From assembly GCA_029319145.1 (NCBI GenBank), contig CP119753.1, positions 3,534,001 through 3,598,000 of the forward strand: 64,000 nt of DNA. The letters run 5' to 3'. Every line of letters begins with the position of its first letter. Within the stretch, counting starts at the first letter, position 1. Under the pieces are notes generated by a model. It saw only the letters and a program-made list of their open reading frames with translations, was not told the DNA's origin and searched no databases. This document shows positions 1 to 8,461 of this stretch, one piece after another. A program made the position numbers and the translations under genes. Source of the DNA: Microbacter sp. GSS18 (lineage in GTDB: Bacteria > Actinomycetota > Actinomycetes > Actinomycetales > Microbacteriaceae).

Positions 1-1
1 G

Positions 2-583
2 CTCGCCAAGCAGGTGAGCACGCTCAACGTGCTGTCGGGCGGACGCTTCGGCCTGGGCATCGGCGCCGGGTGGAACGAGCAGGAATGCCGCGGACTCGGC
101 TTCGCGTTCGCCCCGGTCGCGCAGCGGTTCCGCGAGCTCGAGGAGACCATCCAGATCTGCCTCCAGATGTGGTCGGATTCCGACGAGCCCTTCGACGGTG
201 CGATCTGGCAGCTCGAGCGGACGCTCAACTCGCCGCAGAACCTCACCAAGCCCATGCTCATGATCGGCGGCGGCGGAGAGAAGAAGACCCTGAAGCTCGT
301 TGCCCAGTACGCCGACGCGTGCAACCTGAGCGCCCTGGCCGGAATGCCCGCGCACAAGCTGGACGTCCTGCGCGCGCATTGCGACGACGTCGGCCGCGAC
401 TACGACGACATCGAGAAGACCGCAATGATCGGGGTCTCGCCCGCGTCGAGCGTCGAGGGCGTCGCCGATCAGGTGCGGCAGCTCGGCGAGCTCGGCTTCA
501 CCGCGACGTACGTTTTCTCGGTCGGCATCAAAGAGCCGGCTCGGGTGGTCGATCTGATCGCCGACGTCGCGAAGCAGGTGTAG
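2..583 (+). CDS. LLM-class flavin (F420-type) oxidoreductase, C-terminal part
   Basis: The gene enters from the left edge; the reading frame is open from base 2, so the GTG at 14 is internal. About 193 residues remain. The segment STLNVLSGGRFGLGIGAGW is the hallmark of the bacterial luciferase-like (LLM) TIM barrel, as is the later KPMLMIGGGGEKKTLKLVA strand, which usually lies by the flavin phosphate site. Actinobacterial members of this subfamily generally use coenzyme F420 or FMN, but the substrate cannot be read from sequence. It ends at a TAG 12 bp before the convergent cardiolipin synthase gene. Sure of family, not of cofactor. Confidence 0.85.
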   Translation, partial: LAKQVSTLNVLSGGRFGLGIGAGWNEQECRGLGFAFAPVAQRFRELEETIQICLQMWSDSDEPFDGAIWQLERTLNSPQNLTKPMLMIGGGGEKKTLKLVAQYADACNLSALAGMPAHKLDVLRAHCDDVGRDYDDIEKTAMIGVSPASSVEGVADQVRQLGELGFTATYVFSVGIKEPARVVDLIADVAKQV

Positions 584-594
584 CGCTCGCCGCG

Positions 595-2067
595 TCAGGT
601 GAGCGCCGACATGAGTCGGGCGACGCCGTCCATGAAGGTGGCGCTTCTCGGCTCGTTTCGCCACTCCTCGGGAGTGAGCTCGCGTCCGGCGTCGCGGTAG
701 TCCTGCTCGACCTCGCGCATGGCGGCGACGAAGGAGCGGCCGCGCACGAGGGTGGAGACCTCCATGTTGAGGCTGAACGAGCGGATGTCCATGTTGCTGG
801 ACCCGATGACGGCGATGTCGTCGTCGATCGAGAAGTGCTTGGCGTGCAGGATGTACGGCGCCGGGTACAGGAAGATCCGCACGCCGGCCTCGAGCAGCGC
901 CTCGTAGTAGGACCGCTGTGCGTGGTACACGAGCCACTGGTCGCCGATCTCGGACACGAACAGCTGCACGTCCAGGCCCCGCTGGCAGGCCGTGGTGATG
1001 GCGTAGACCATGGCTTCGTCGGGGACGAAGTAGGGGCTCGTCAGGATGACCTTCTCCGTGGCGCCGTGGATGAGCGAGAGGAACAGCCGCAGGTTGTTCT
1101 CGGTCGTGTAGCCGGGGCCGCTGGGCACGATCTGGCACACGAGGGCGTCGCCGCCGTCGAACGCGGCGATCTCGGTCGCCGCGACCTGGTCGTCGAGCTG
1201 TTCGCCGGTCTCGATGAGCCAGTCCGAGAGGAACACCGCGCCCACCTCGGCGACGGCGGGGCCTTCGAGCGAGGTCATGAGCTCCTGCCACTGCAGGCCG
1301 CGCTTGATGTTCTTCGGGGCGTTGTAGCTGCGGTCGATGAGGTTCTGCGACCCGACGAACGCGATGCGGCCGTCGACGACGACCAGCTTGCGGTGGTTGC
1401 GCAGGTCGGGCCGCTGGAACTTCCCCTGGAACGGCTGCACCGGAAGCATCCACGCCCACGTCACGCCGATGCGGTCCAGTTCGGCGAAGGTCTCCTGCCA
1501 GTGCGCGGTGCGGCGCGAGGCGACGTAGTCGGCGAGCAGACGCACGGTGACGCCGCGGGCGACGGCGGCTTCCATCGCAGAGAAGAACCGCCGGGTTGTG
1601 TCGTCCCACGAGACGATGTAGAACTCCACGTGCACGTAGCGCTGGGCCGTGTCCATGGCGCGAGCCATCGTGTCGACCGACGTCGTGTAGTCCGCCTCGA
1701 GGACGGCGCGATTCCCGCTCACCGCGGGGATGCTCGTGAGCCGCTCGTTCTGCTCGACGACCCGCTGGAACCACCGCGGCCACCCCGAAGGGTCCGCCGC
1801 CAGCTGCGATTCCCGGACGCGCGCGGCGATGACGGTGTCGATGCGCGCCTGCTCGTCGCGCCGCGAGGCCGGCAGCCGCACATTGCCGATCAGCAGGTAC
1901 AGCGCGATGCCGACGACGGGGAGCAGGAAGATCGTCAGCAGCCACGCCATCGCGGCCGTGGGCTTGCGGCGTCGGGGGATGATGATCAGCGCCGCGATAT
2001 CGATCGTGAGCGTCCCGGCGAGGGCGATCAGCCATCCGAGATTCGTTGTCGCGACTGCAGTCAGCAC
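595..2067 (-). CDS. cls: Cardiolipin synthase (phospholipase D superfamily)
   Basis: A 490-residue membrane enzyme that joins two phosphatidylglycerols into cardiolipin and glycerol. Two hydrophobic segments (about residues 8-30 and 38-60) form the PLDc_N anchor. Both HKD motifs are intact: H225-K227-D232 in HRKLVVVDG and H408-K410-D415 in HAKHFSID, each followed by the usual GSxN element. Length fits the family (about 480-500). The GTG start at 2067 has AAGGAG 7 nt upstream. It is convergent with the flavin oxidoreductase and 61 bp downstream of the AI-2E permease gene, with which it may be cotranscribed. Confidence 0.93.
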   Translation of the reverse strand: MLTAVATTNLGWLIALAGTLTIDIAALIIIPRRRKPTAAMAWLLTIFLLPVVGIALYLLIGNVRLPASRRDEQARIDTVIAARVRESQLAADPSGWPRWFQRVVEQNERLTSIPAVSGNRAVLEADYTTSVDTMARAMDTAQRYVHVEFYIVSWDDTTRRFFSAMEAAVARGVTVRLLADYVASRRTAHWQETFAELDRIGVTWAWMLPVQPFQGKFQRPDLRNHRKLVVVDGRIAFVGSQNLIDRSYNAPKNIKRGLQWQELMTSLEGPAVAEVGAVFLSDWLIETGEQLDDQVAATEIAAFDGGDALVCQIVPSGPGYTTENNLRLFLSLIHGATEKVILTSPYFVPDEAMVYAITTACQRGLDVQLFVSEIGDQWLVYHAQRSYYEALLEAGVRIFLYPAPYILHAKHFSIDDDIAVIGSSNMDIRSFSLNMEVSTLVRGRSFVAAMREVEQDYRDAGRELTPEEWRNEPRSATFMDGVARLMSALT

Positions 2068-2128
2068 TCGTCTGCTCCTTCTGTCAGGGCAGAGTCTGCC
2101 ACCGCCCGGCGCCGGCGCCCGAGCCGGG

Positions 2129-3268
2129 TCACGTCTTCGCGTCCTGCCGAGGGATGAAGACCTCTTTGATGATCAGCAGGATCGCGGCGGTGACCGGGAT
2201 CGCCACCAGGGCGCCGAGCAGCCCGAGCAGCGTGCCTCCGACCAGCGCACCGATCACGACGAGCGAGCCGGGGACCGAGATCGTGCGGTTCATGACCTTC
2301 GGCGTCAGCACGTACGCCTCGACCTGGATGTAGATCAGGTAGCAGATCGCGAAGATCAGCGCCGTCACGGGGCTGGTGAACAGCGCGATGACCGAGGCGG
2401 TGATCCAGTACAGCACCGAGCCGATGAGCGGGATGAGCGTGATCAGGAACGCCATCAGGCCCATGAGCGCGGGGAACGGCAGCCCGAGGATCAGGTGCAG
2501 CGCCGTCGCGACCACGGCGTTCATCCCGGCGAGCACCACCATGCCCATGAGATAACCGCCCATGGAGTCGGTGATGCGGTCGGTGAGTTCGGCGAACTTC
2601 GTACGGTTGCGGGCGGGCGCGAGCTGGTACATCGCGTTCTTCATCGGCTGCAGCGAGCCGAGGAAGTACAGCGAGAGCACCACGACGATGAGCCCGCCCG
2701 AGATCGCCGTCGTGAGCCCGATCGCGAAGCTCAGGACGCCGCCTCCCAGGTTCGCGAGCGTCGACGGGTCCGAGAGGAAGGTCTTCAGCTGGTCCAGAGC
2801 GTTCCCGATCACATCGCCGTAGTCCGCCTCGATGCCGGCGTACCAGTCCGAGGACTCGAGATCCGTGATCCCCTGCGGGATCGCCTTGGCGAACTCGATG
2901 AGTTGGCGGACGACCGCGGGCAGCACGAACACCACGATCACGACCAGCAGCAGGGCGAACGAGCCGAACACGATCGTGATGCCCCACGGCCGCGCGACGC
3001 CGCCGCGCTCGAGGCGGCGGACCACCGGGTCGAGCCCGATCGCGACGAACAGCGCCAGCGTGATGTAGATGAGGATCGTGGAGAGCGATCCGATCGCGAG
3101 CCCCATCACGATCGAGAACAGCACGCCGAAGGTGACGACGACCGCGGTGCCGAACGGATGGTCGAGCGCCGCCAGGACGCCGCGCGCACCCGAGGGTGCC
3201 CCGGGCGACCGTGCCGTGTCGGGGACGTCTGCGGTCTCGGGTGGCCGTGGTGCGCTCTTCTTCCACAT
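2129..3268 (-). CDS. AI-2E family permease (PerM/TqsA-like)
   Basis: A 379-residue polytopic protein of the AI-2E (PF01594) family. Residues 1-40 are a cytoplasmic proline/basic tail. Hydrophobic segments follow at about 40-90 and 95-125, then a large soluble insert (about 125-205), then closely spaced helices to residue 370; the motif PLIGSVL lies in the C-terminal half. Members export signalling molecules or act as ion antiporters, so the name does not prove AI-2 transport. The ATG at 3268 begins MWKKSAPRP. It lies 61 bp upstream of cls on the same strand. Confidence 0.87.
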   Translation of the reverse strand: MWKKSAPRPPETADVPDTARSPGAPSGARGVLAALDHPFGTAVVVTFGVLFSIVMGLAIGSLSTILIYITLALFVAIGLDPVVRRLERGGVARPWGITIVFGSFALLLVVIVVFVLPAVVRQLIEFAKAIPQGITDLESSDWYAGIEADYGDVIGNALDQLKTFLSDPSTLANLGGGVLSFAIGLTTAISGGLIVVVLSLYFLGSLQPMKNAMYQLAPARNRTKFAELTDRITDSMGGYLMGMVVLAGMNAVVATALHLILGLPFPALMGLMAFLITLIPLIGSVLYWITASVIALFTSPVTALIFAICYLIYIQVEAYVLTPKVMNRTISVPGSLVVIGALVGGTLLGLLGALVAIPVTAAILLIIKEVFIPRQDAKT

Positions 3269-3373
3269 GGCCTCAGCATGGCGGCGCGATCCGCGGTGCG
3301 CGTCACCTGATCCGCGCGATATCCGAGAGCTGTTTCATGCAACCGGCATGACGCGCGCGGACGCCGTGCGGGC

Positions 3374-3379
3374 TACCGT
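3374..3379 (+). promoter_or_regulatory. Possible -10 element before the SHOCT gene
   Basis: TACCGT lies about 45 bp before the ATG at 3428 in the gap between divergent genes. No good -35 was recognised. The gene also has a Shine-Dalgarno-like AAGGAG just before its ATG, so a short leader is expected. Confidence 0.3.
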
Positions 3380-3427
3380 GACGATCGCGGCGGTGCGCCG
3401 CAGTGGACCATCGACAAGGAGAACATC

Positions 3428-3790
3428 ATGCCCCTCCGCAGAATGGGCCGGCCGGGCCTGGTCGGAATGGCGGCGCGAACGGCGGTGGTCGCCGGCACGG
3501 CGACCGCGGTCTCCGGCGGCGTCGCCCGACGTCAGCAGGCGAGAGCCCAGTCGCAGCATGAGCAGCAGCAGTACGAGGCTGCTCAGCAGCAGGCGCAGAT
3601 CGATGCAGCCGCCCAGGCCGCCGCGGCCCAGTACGCCGCACCCGCACCCGCACCCGCACCCGCACCGGCAGCGGCTCCGGCCGGCGGAACGGACATCGTC
3701 GCCGAGCTCCAGAAGCTCGGAGCCCTCAAGGACGCCGGCGTCCTCAGCGACGCGGAGTTCGCCGCCGCGAAGGCGAAGCTGCTGGGCTGA
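3428..3790 (+). CDS. SHOCT domain protein with Ala/Pro linker
   Basis: A 120-residue protein of unknown role. Residues 10-37 are a moderately hydrophobic Ala/Gly/Val segment that may be membrane-associated. A Gln/Ala-rich coiled stretch (38-70) and an alternating Ala-Pro linker encoded by a hexanucleotide repeat (about 3643-3672) follow. The last 30 residues are a SHOCT domain (LGALKDAGVLSDAEF, ending AKAKLLG), a short helical hairpin found at the ends of many bacterial membrane proteins. It faces a second SHOCT gene across a strong shared terminator. Confidence 0.75.
   Translation: MPLRRMGRPGLVGMAARTAVVAGTATAVSGGVARRQQARAQSQHEQQQYEAAQQQAQIDAAAQAAAAQYAAPAPAPAPAPAAAPAGGTDIVAELQKLGALKDAGVLSDAEFAAAKAKLLG
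3643..3672 (+). repeat. In-frame hexanucleotide repeat (CCCGCA)n
   Basis: About five copies of CCCGCA, the last degenerate, encode the Ala-Pro linker of the SHOCT protein. Since the unit is six bases, slippage would change linker length without breaking the frame. Confidence 0.8.
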
Positions 3791-3798
3791 GAGACCAC

Positions 3799-3842
3799 AC
3801 GACGAAGGCGGGGGCCGGACTGCCGTCCCCCGCCTTCGTCGT
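3799..3842. terminator. Bidirectional terminator between convergent SHOCT genes
   Basis: A perfect 16-bp stem: the left arm at 3799-3814 (ACGACGAAGGCGGGGG) pairs with 3827-3842 around a 12-base loop. It starts 9 bp after the stop of the forward gene and ends 10 bp before the stop of the reverse gene, so it can serve both. Confidence 0.8.
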
Positions 3843-3851
3843 TCCGGTGTG

Positions 3852-4234
3852 TCAGCCGTGCAGAGCCTTCGTCTTGATCGCGTCGAAGTCAGCCTGCGTG
3901 ATCGTGCCGGCGTCGAGCAGCGCCTTGGCCGACTCGATCTCGGCCGTCGGCGACTTGCCGCCCCGGCGACGCTTCGGATGTAGTCGTTCGTCGCCTGCTG
4001 CGCCTGCTGTGCCTCGGCCACCCGGCGCTCCGACATGCTGCGCCCGCGCGCGATGAGGTAGACCAGCGCGCCGAGCAGAGGCAGGAAGACGAGGAAGATC
4101 ACCCACAGCGCCTTCCCCCATCCGCCCATCGTGTGATCCCGGAAGATGTCGATGAGGATCGTGATGTAGATCCAGATGCACGCCACGGCGATGTAGATCC
4201 AGAACATCCACAACAGGAATTCCCAGAAGTTCAT
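3852..4234 (-). pseudogene. PLDc_N/SHOCT membrane protein, frameshifted
   Basis: The ATG at 4234 has GGAGG about 12 nt upstream and opens a protein with two close hydrophobic segments (MNFWEFLLWMFWIYIAV and WVIFLVFLPLLGALVYLIA), a PLDc_N-like hairpin. The frame reads to about residue 90 (QATNDYIRSVAG) and then runs out of sense. In the next frame the expected C-terminal SHOCT hairpin appears (KSPTAEIESAKALLDAGT, ending KTKALHG) and stops at 3852. One base missing near the C4 run at 3961-3964 would join the halves into about 127 residues. It may be a true frameshift or a homopolymer sequencing error. Confidence 0.75.
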
Positions 4235-4411
4235 GTGACCAGCCCTTTTTCCTCCCAGAGCCGCGCCAGTCGCGGCTGATGATGGCCTCACGGTAACCGC
4301 CGCCCGCACCCGGCGCATCATGCTGATCGCACGAACCGGGACGGGCGCGCGTCCGCCGGCGCATGCCGTGGCTCCGGGACGTTCGGCCCAGCGTCATCAT
4401 CGGCGCGCCGC

Positions 4412-4417
4412 TACCCT
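4412..4417 (+). promoter_or_regulatory. -10 hexamer of a leaderless promoter (LuxR gene)
   Basis: TACCCT ends 7 nt before the GTG at 4425, with no Shine-Dalgarno sequence between. This spacing places transcription start at or next to the start codon and is the main reason to prefer GTG 4425 over the in-frame ATG codons at 4320 or 4452. Confidence 0.55.
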
Positions 4418-4424
4418 CGGACCT

Positions 4425-6668
4425 GTGAGCGCAGGCCCGGGGGGCTCGTCGATGAGCGCGCGAGCAGCCGGCCCGGTGCCGCTGGACGCCAAGCTCGTCG
4501 CGCCCGCGCCGCGAGCGGCGTTCGTGAGCCGGCGTGCGATCATCGACGCCGCCCGGCGCGACGCGAAGCGCTTCGTCTGCATCAGCGCATCCGCCGGCTA
4601 CGGCAAGTCGAGCATGCTCGCGGAGTGGGCGGCCGTCGAGGACCGCCCCGTCGCGTGGGTGTCGCTCGACCGTTTCGATGACGACCCCGTGACCGTGCTG
4701 GCACTTGTCGCGACCGCGTTCTCACGAGCCACCGGGGGCGGCGACGATCTCGCGGACCGGATGCGCGTTCCTCCGGAGGCGGCACTGGGGCGCGCCGCCC
4801 CGTTGCTCGCGGCCGCTCTGCGCTCCGCGCCGGTTCCGTTCGTGGTCATGATCGACGATCTGCAGTGGCTCGAGTCCCGAGCGTGCGACGACGTGCTCTC
4901 CGTGATCATGGACGGCGTGCCGGCGGGATCGCAGTTCGTCGCCGCCAGTCGCTCCCCCCAGCTGTACGCGGCGAGTCGGCGCGTGGACGGGGAGGTCTTC
5001 GAGATCGGCCCCGAGGAGCTGTCGCTCGACGCCGCCGGTGTGCGGGCCGTCTTCCGCCGTGCCGGCATCGATCTCGCGGCCGGCGACGCCGACGCGATCC
5101 TCGCGCACGCCGAAGGCTGGCCTGTCGGCATCCACCTCGCCGCCTCGGTCTCGGCGGCACGGGGCGAGGTGCTCGACATCTCGGGCGATGATCGCTTCGT
5201 CACCGACTACCTCTACCGCGAGTCGCTGTCCGCCCTGCCCGCGCGGACGCGGCGGTTCCTCATCCGGTCGGCGGTTCTGGACGTCATGTCGGATGCGGTG
5301 TGCGCCGCCGTCGCCGACGATCCCGGCGGGGCTCACCGGCTGAGCGAACTGGAGGAGTCGAACGTCTTCCTCATCCCGCTGGATCGCACGCGTGATCTGT
5401 ACCGCTATCACCAGCTGTACCGCGAGTTCCTCCTCGGCGAGCTGCGCCACGAGGATGCCGGCGCCGTCGTCGACCTCCATCGCAGCGCCGCCGACTGGTA
5501 CGAAGCGCACGAGCAGCCGGCGATGGCGATCGAACACCTGCTCCAGACGCCCGACCGCGATCGCGCCGCGCGCCTGATCGATGCCATCGGCTACGCGACC
5601 TACCAGGCCGGCGGGCTGACGACGGTTCGCCGGTGGGTGGAGACCGTGGGTGAGGACAGCGTGCGGGCGTACCCGCCGCTCGCGGTGCTCGCCGGGTGGA
5701 TCGCAGCCCTCACGGCCCACGAGGCCGACGCCGAGAAGTGGGCGGCCTGCGCCGAGTCGCTGTCGTTCGCACGGGTGCCCGCCGACGGCACGGCGTCGTA
5801 CGAGTCGGCGCGCGCCATGCTGCGGGCGGTCATGTGCGCCCACGGCCCCGCGGCCATGCGCGATGACGCGGCGCGTGCGCTCGCCGCCGAACCCGCCTGG
5901 AGCGTGTGGCGCGATCAGGCGCTGACGCTCGCGGGAGACGCGCTGCTGATCGGCGGCCAGGTCGATGCGGCCGATGCGCTGTTCGCGCAGGCGGGCGCCC
6001 GCGCCGCCGAGGTGGGGAACCACAACGTCGAGGTCCGGAACGCGTCGCTGCGGGCGATGATCGCCATCGAGGCCGGACGGTGGGAGGACGCGGATCGGCT
6101 CGTCGGCGAAGCGCGCCGGATCATCGACGCCCACCGGCTTCACGCCTATTCGACGTCGCTCGGCGTCTACGCCTCAGCCGCCCGCATCGCCCTGCACCGC
6201 GGTGACCTCCACGCCGCCGAGCGCGACGTGGCGCACGCGATGCGCGAGCGCGCCGGCACGAGCGGCGCGATGCCCACCGTGGCGGTCCGGCTGCGGCTCC
6301 ATCTCGGTGCAACGTGCTGGGCGATGGGGGATGCGGCGACGGCCCGCCAGCTCGTGCGCGAGACGGAGGACATCCTGCTCCGGCGCCCGGACCTGGGGGT
6401 CCTCGTCGAGGAGTTCGCGCGCCTGCGGGCCACCGTGACCGATCCCCACGTCGCGAGCGGCGGGCCGCCGCCGCTGACGCCCGCGGAGCTGAGGCTGCTT
6501 CCCTACCTCCAGACGTATCTCACGATCCCCGAGATCGCCTCGCGCCTGTTCGTCTCGCGCAACACCGTCAGCACGCAGGTCGGCTCGATCTACCGCAAGC
6601 TCGGGGTGTCGTCGCGCGGCGAGGCGGTGGAGCGCGCCACCGTGGTGGGGCTGCTCGGCGGTTCGTGA
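4425..6668 (+). CDS. LuxR-family regulator with AAA/NACHT-like ATPase (MalT/LAL type)
   Basis: A 747-residue regulator. The N-terminal P-loop ATPase has Walker A SAGYGKSS (K61) and Walker B VVMIDD, followed by the winged-helix region typical of MalT-like STAND ATPases. The middle (about 370-670) is Ala-rich helical repeat of TPR character. The C-terminal 65 residues are a LuxR HTH (LTPAELRLLPYLQTYLTIPE, then IASRLFVSRNTVSTQVGSIY). Such proteins usually switch on operons after binding a small ligand; none is identifiable here. It is monocistronic and convergent with the next gene. Start by the leaderless pattern; 4452 is an alternative. Confidence 0.87.
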   Translation: MSAGPGGSSMSARAAGPVPLDAKLVAPAPRAAFVSRRAIIDAARRDAKRFVCISASAGYGKSSMLAEWAAVEDRPVAWVSLDRFDDDPVTVLALVATAFSRATGGGDDLADRMRVPPEAALGRAAPLLAAALRSAPVPFVVMIDDLQWLESRACDDVLSVIMDGVPAGSQFVAASRSPQLYAASRRVDGEVFEIGPEELSLDAAGVRAVFRRAGIDLAAGDADAILAHAEGWPVGIHLAASVSAARGEVLDISGDDRFVTDYLYRESLSALPARTRRFLIRSAVLDVMSDAVCAAVADDPGGAHRLSELEESNVFLIPLDRTRDLYRYHQLYREFLLGELRHEDAGAVVDLHRSAADWYEAHEQPAMAIEHLLQTPDRDRAARLIDAIGYATYQAGGLTTVRRWVETVGEDSVRAYPPLAVLAGWIAALTAHEADAEKWAACAESLSFARVPADGTASYESARAMLRAVMCAHGPAAMRDDAARALAAEPAWSVWRDQALTLAGDALLIGGQVDAADALFAQAGARAAEVGNHNVEVRNASLRAMIAIEAGRWEDADRLVGEARRIIDAHRLHAYSTSLGVYASAARIALHRGDLHAAERDVAHAMRERAGTSGAMPTVAVRLRLHLGATCWAMGDAATARQLVRETEDILLRRPDLGVLVEEFARLRATVTDPHVASGGPPPLTPAELRLLPYLQTYLTIPEIASRLFVSRNTVSTQVGSIYRKLGVSSRGEAVERATVVGLLGGS

Positions 6669-6671
6669 GGG

Positions 6672-6989
6672 CTACTCCTCGAGGTCGTAGCCGAGGCCCC
6701 GCGCCACCGAGGATGCGGCGGTGACGGTGCGTGGCACGCCGACCGTCGGCCCGAGTTCGAACAGCACCGCGACGATCGCGTCTGCGGTCAGGCCGGCGCT
6801 CACCGCCGCGTCCACCTGTTCGGCGTATGACGCGTCCGACCCGCCGACGGCCACGAGCCCCGCGAGCCGGATGAGCGCCCGCGATTGATCGTCGAGGCCG
6901 GCCGCGCGCAGGGACCCCGGGCCTTCGGCGTCGATGATGCCGGGCTCGTTCGCCGCCAGTCGTCGCAGGAGCTCGCGATAGTTCGCCAT
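6672..6989 (-). CDS. Carboxymuconolactone decarboxylase-like (CMD/AhpD fold) protein
   Basis: A 105-residue all-helical protein; ALIRLAGLVAVGGSDASYAE and the later ADAIVAVLFELGPTVGVPRT match CMD-family proteins of similar length. I do not see the paired CxxC of peroxidase-type AhpD, so a redox role is doubtful and the activity is unknown. The ATG at 6989 begins MANYRELLRRL; an upstream frame extension is GC-rich shadow. It lies 38 bp after the DUF6325-like gene on the same strand, so the two may form an operon. Confidence 0.7.
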   Translation of the reverse strand: MANYRELLRRLAANEPGIIDAEGPGSLRAAGLDDQSRALIRLAGLVAVGGSDASYAEQVDAAVSAGLTADAIVAVLFELGPTVGVPRTVTAASSVARGLGYDLEE

Positions 6990-7027
6990 GGTCGTCCCCC
7001 GAACCGAGGGTCTGGCCGCTGCGGGCC

Positions 7028-7453
7028 CTACTCGACCGCCGCGGCGGCCGCCACGACCTCGTTGACGATGGGCGCCGGGATGCGCACGGACTCCACGACC
7101 GTGCCGTTGGCCTCCGCCAGCCGGCTCGCCAGGTGCGTGGCCCACCGGTGCTCGGCGACCAGCAGCAGGGCCGAGGTCCCCGGCTCCAGCGCGGCGGCGA
7201 GCTCGGCGACGTCCTCTTCGGAGGCCAGGCCGCTCTCGGGCAGATCGATCGCGTCGGGGTCGGGCGCGAAAGCGTCGATCTCGAGGATCGTCAGCTCGCC
7301 GTCCGTGGAACGCGACACTTCGAGCAGATCGAGCACGCGGATCGTGCCGGCGTCGTCGAGGCTCAGGACGGCATCGATCACTTCGGGGCTCGGGGTGTCC
7401 CCGTCGAACGCGGCGAGGATCAGTTCCACTGGTCCGTACTCGTAGTCAGCCAT
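7028..7453 (-). CDS. DUF6325/DUF1269-like small acidic protein
   Basis: A 141-residue acidic protein starting MADYEYGPVELILAAFDGD, as in actinobacterial proteins annotated DUF6325 (formerly within DUF1269). It predicts alternating strands and helices (EVIDAVLSLDDAGTIRVLDL, then GELTILEIDAF) with no catalytic motif, signal peptide or membrane segment. The ATG at 7453 has AAAGGCAGAGAG upstream. The CMD-like gene follows on the same strand. Function unknown. Confidence 0.72.
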   Translation of the reverse strand: MADYEYGPVELILAAFDGDTPSPEVIDAVLSLDDAGTIRVLDLLEVSRSTDGELTILEIDAFAPDPDAIDLPESGLASEEDVAELAAALEPGTSALLLVAEHRWATHLASRLAEANGTVVESVRIPAPIVNEVVAAAAAVE

Positions 7454-7573
7454 CTCTCTGCCTTTCGCGTGACCGCTGTGTCAAGGCAAACGTAGGTCGC
7501 GCCGCATCGGGGCACATCACCCAGATCACGTGAGGCTCCGACGGCCACCCGCTCACCGGATCGCGATGGCGCG

Positions 7574-8461
7574 TCAGTAGTCGCTGAGGAGCTCCGTGAG
7601 GTGCGCGACCTGGTCCGCGGGCATTCCATACCCGTGGCGGGGCTCGGGGTACCGGCGCTCGCGGACGTCCGCGGCGTAGGCGGCGACCGCCTCGACCATC
7701 GGCGCGCGCAGCTCGGCGTAGCGCTTGACGAACCGGGCGGCGTGGCCGTCGTAGATGCCGAGCAGGTCGTGGAAGACGAGGACCTGCCCGTCCGTGCCGG
7801 GCCCCGCGCCGATGCCGATGACGGGAACGTCGAGGTACGGCATGATCGCGTCGGTCGCCGGCGTCGGGATCGCCTCGAACACGATCGAGAAGCACCCGGC
7901 CTCCTGCAGCGCCGCGGCGCTGTCGCGGATCGCCAGGGCGTCCGACGCGGTGCGGCCCTGCGACCGGTAGCCGCCGATGCTCGCCGCGGTCTGCGGAGTG
8001 AGGCCGACGTGGCCCATGACAGGGATGCCGGCGGCCACGAGCGCGCGGGCGCGGTCGACCGACGATCCACCGCGTTCGATCTTCACGGCATCGGCGCCGG
8101 CTTCCTTGACGAACCGGATCGCCGTGGTGACGGCCTGCTGATCCGAGGTCTCGTACGAGCCGAACGGCAGGTCGGCGACCAGCAGCGGGCCCGAGAGCCC
8201 GCGTCGCACCGCGGCGGTGAGCATCAGCATCTCGTCGACCGTCACCGGGATGGTGCTTTCGTAGCCGAGGACCGTCATCGCGGCCGAGTCGCCGACCAGG
8301 ACGAGGTCGACGCCCGCCGCGTCGGCGATCTGGGCGCTGGGGTAGTCGTAGGCGGTGACCATGACGATCGGCTCGCCTGCGGCCTTCTTCGCCGAAAGGC
8401 CGGCGAAGGTGGTCTTGGCGCGGGGGCCGTCCGCGGGAGCCGACCCGGTGTGGGCGCTCAC
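7574..8461 (-). CDS. panB: 3-methyl-2-oxobutanoate hydroxymethyltransferase
   Basis: A 295-residue PanB, which adds a hydroxymethyl group from 5,10-methylene-THF to alpha-ketoisovalerate to make ketopantoate, the first step to pantothenate and CoA. The (beta/alpha)8 barrel shows the conserved IVMVTAYDYPSAQIADAAGV start, VGDSAAM with the metal-binding Asp, and the GHVGLTPQ and IGIGAGPGTDGQVLVFHDLL segments. It overlaps panC by four bases (8458-8461) and is the last gene of a three-gene pantothenate operon. Confidence 0.96.
   Translation of the reverse strand: MSAHTGSAPADGPRAKTTFAGLSAKKAAGEPIVMVTAYDYPSAQIADAAGVDLVLVGDSAAMTVLGYESTIPVTVDEMLMLTAAVRRGLSGPLLVADLPFGSYETSDQQAVTTAIRFVKEAGADAVKIERGGSSVDRARALVAAGIPVMGHVGLTPQTAASIGGYRSQGRTASDALAIRDSAAALQEAGCFSIVFEAIPTPATDAIMPYLDVPVIGIGAGPGTDGQVLVFHDLLGIYDGHAARFVKRYAELRAPMVEAVAAYAADVRERRYPEPRHGYGMPADQVAHLTELLSDY

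Noticed and set aside
2061..3266. Long reverse-strand frame overlapping the AI-2E gene
   Set aside because: It is an Arg/Pro/His-rich shadow frame of a GC-rich gene, without any family pattern, while the other frame is a clear AI-2E permease.
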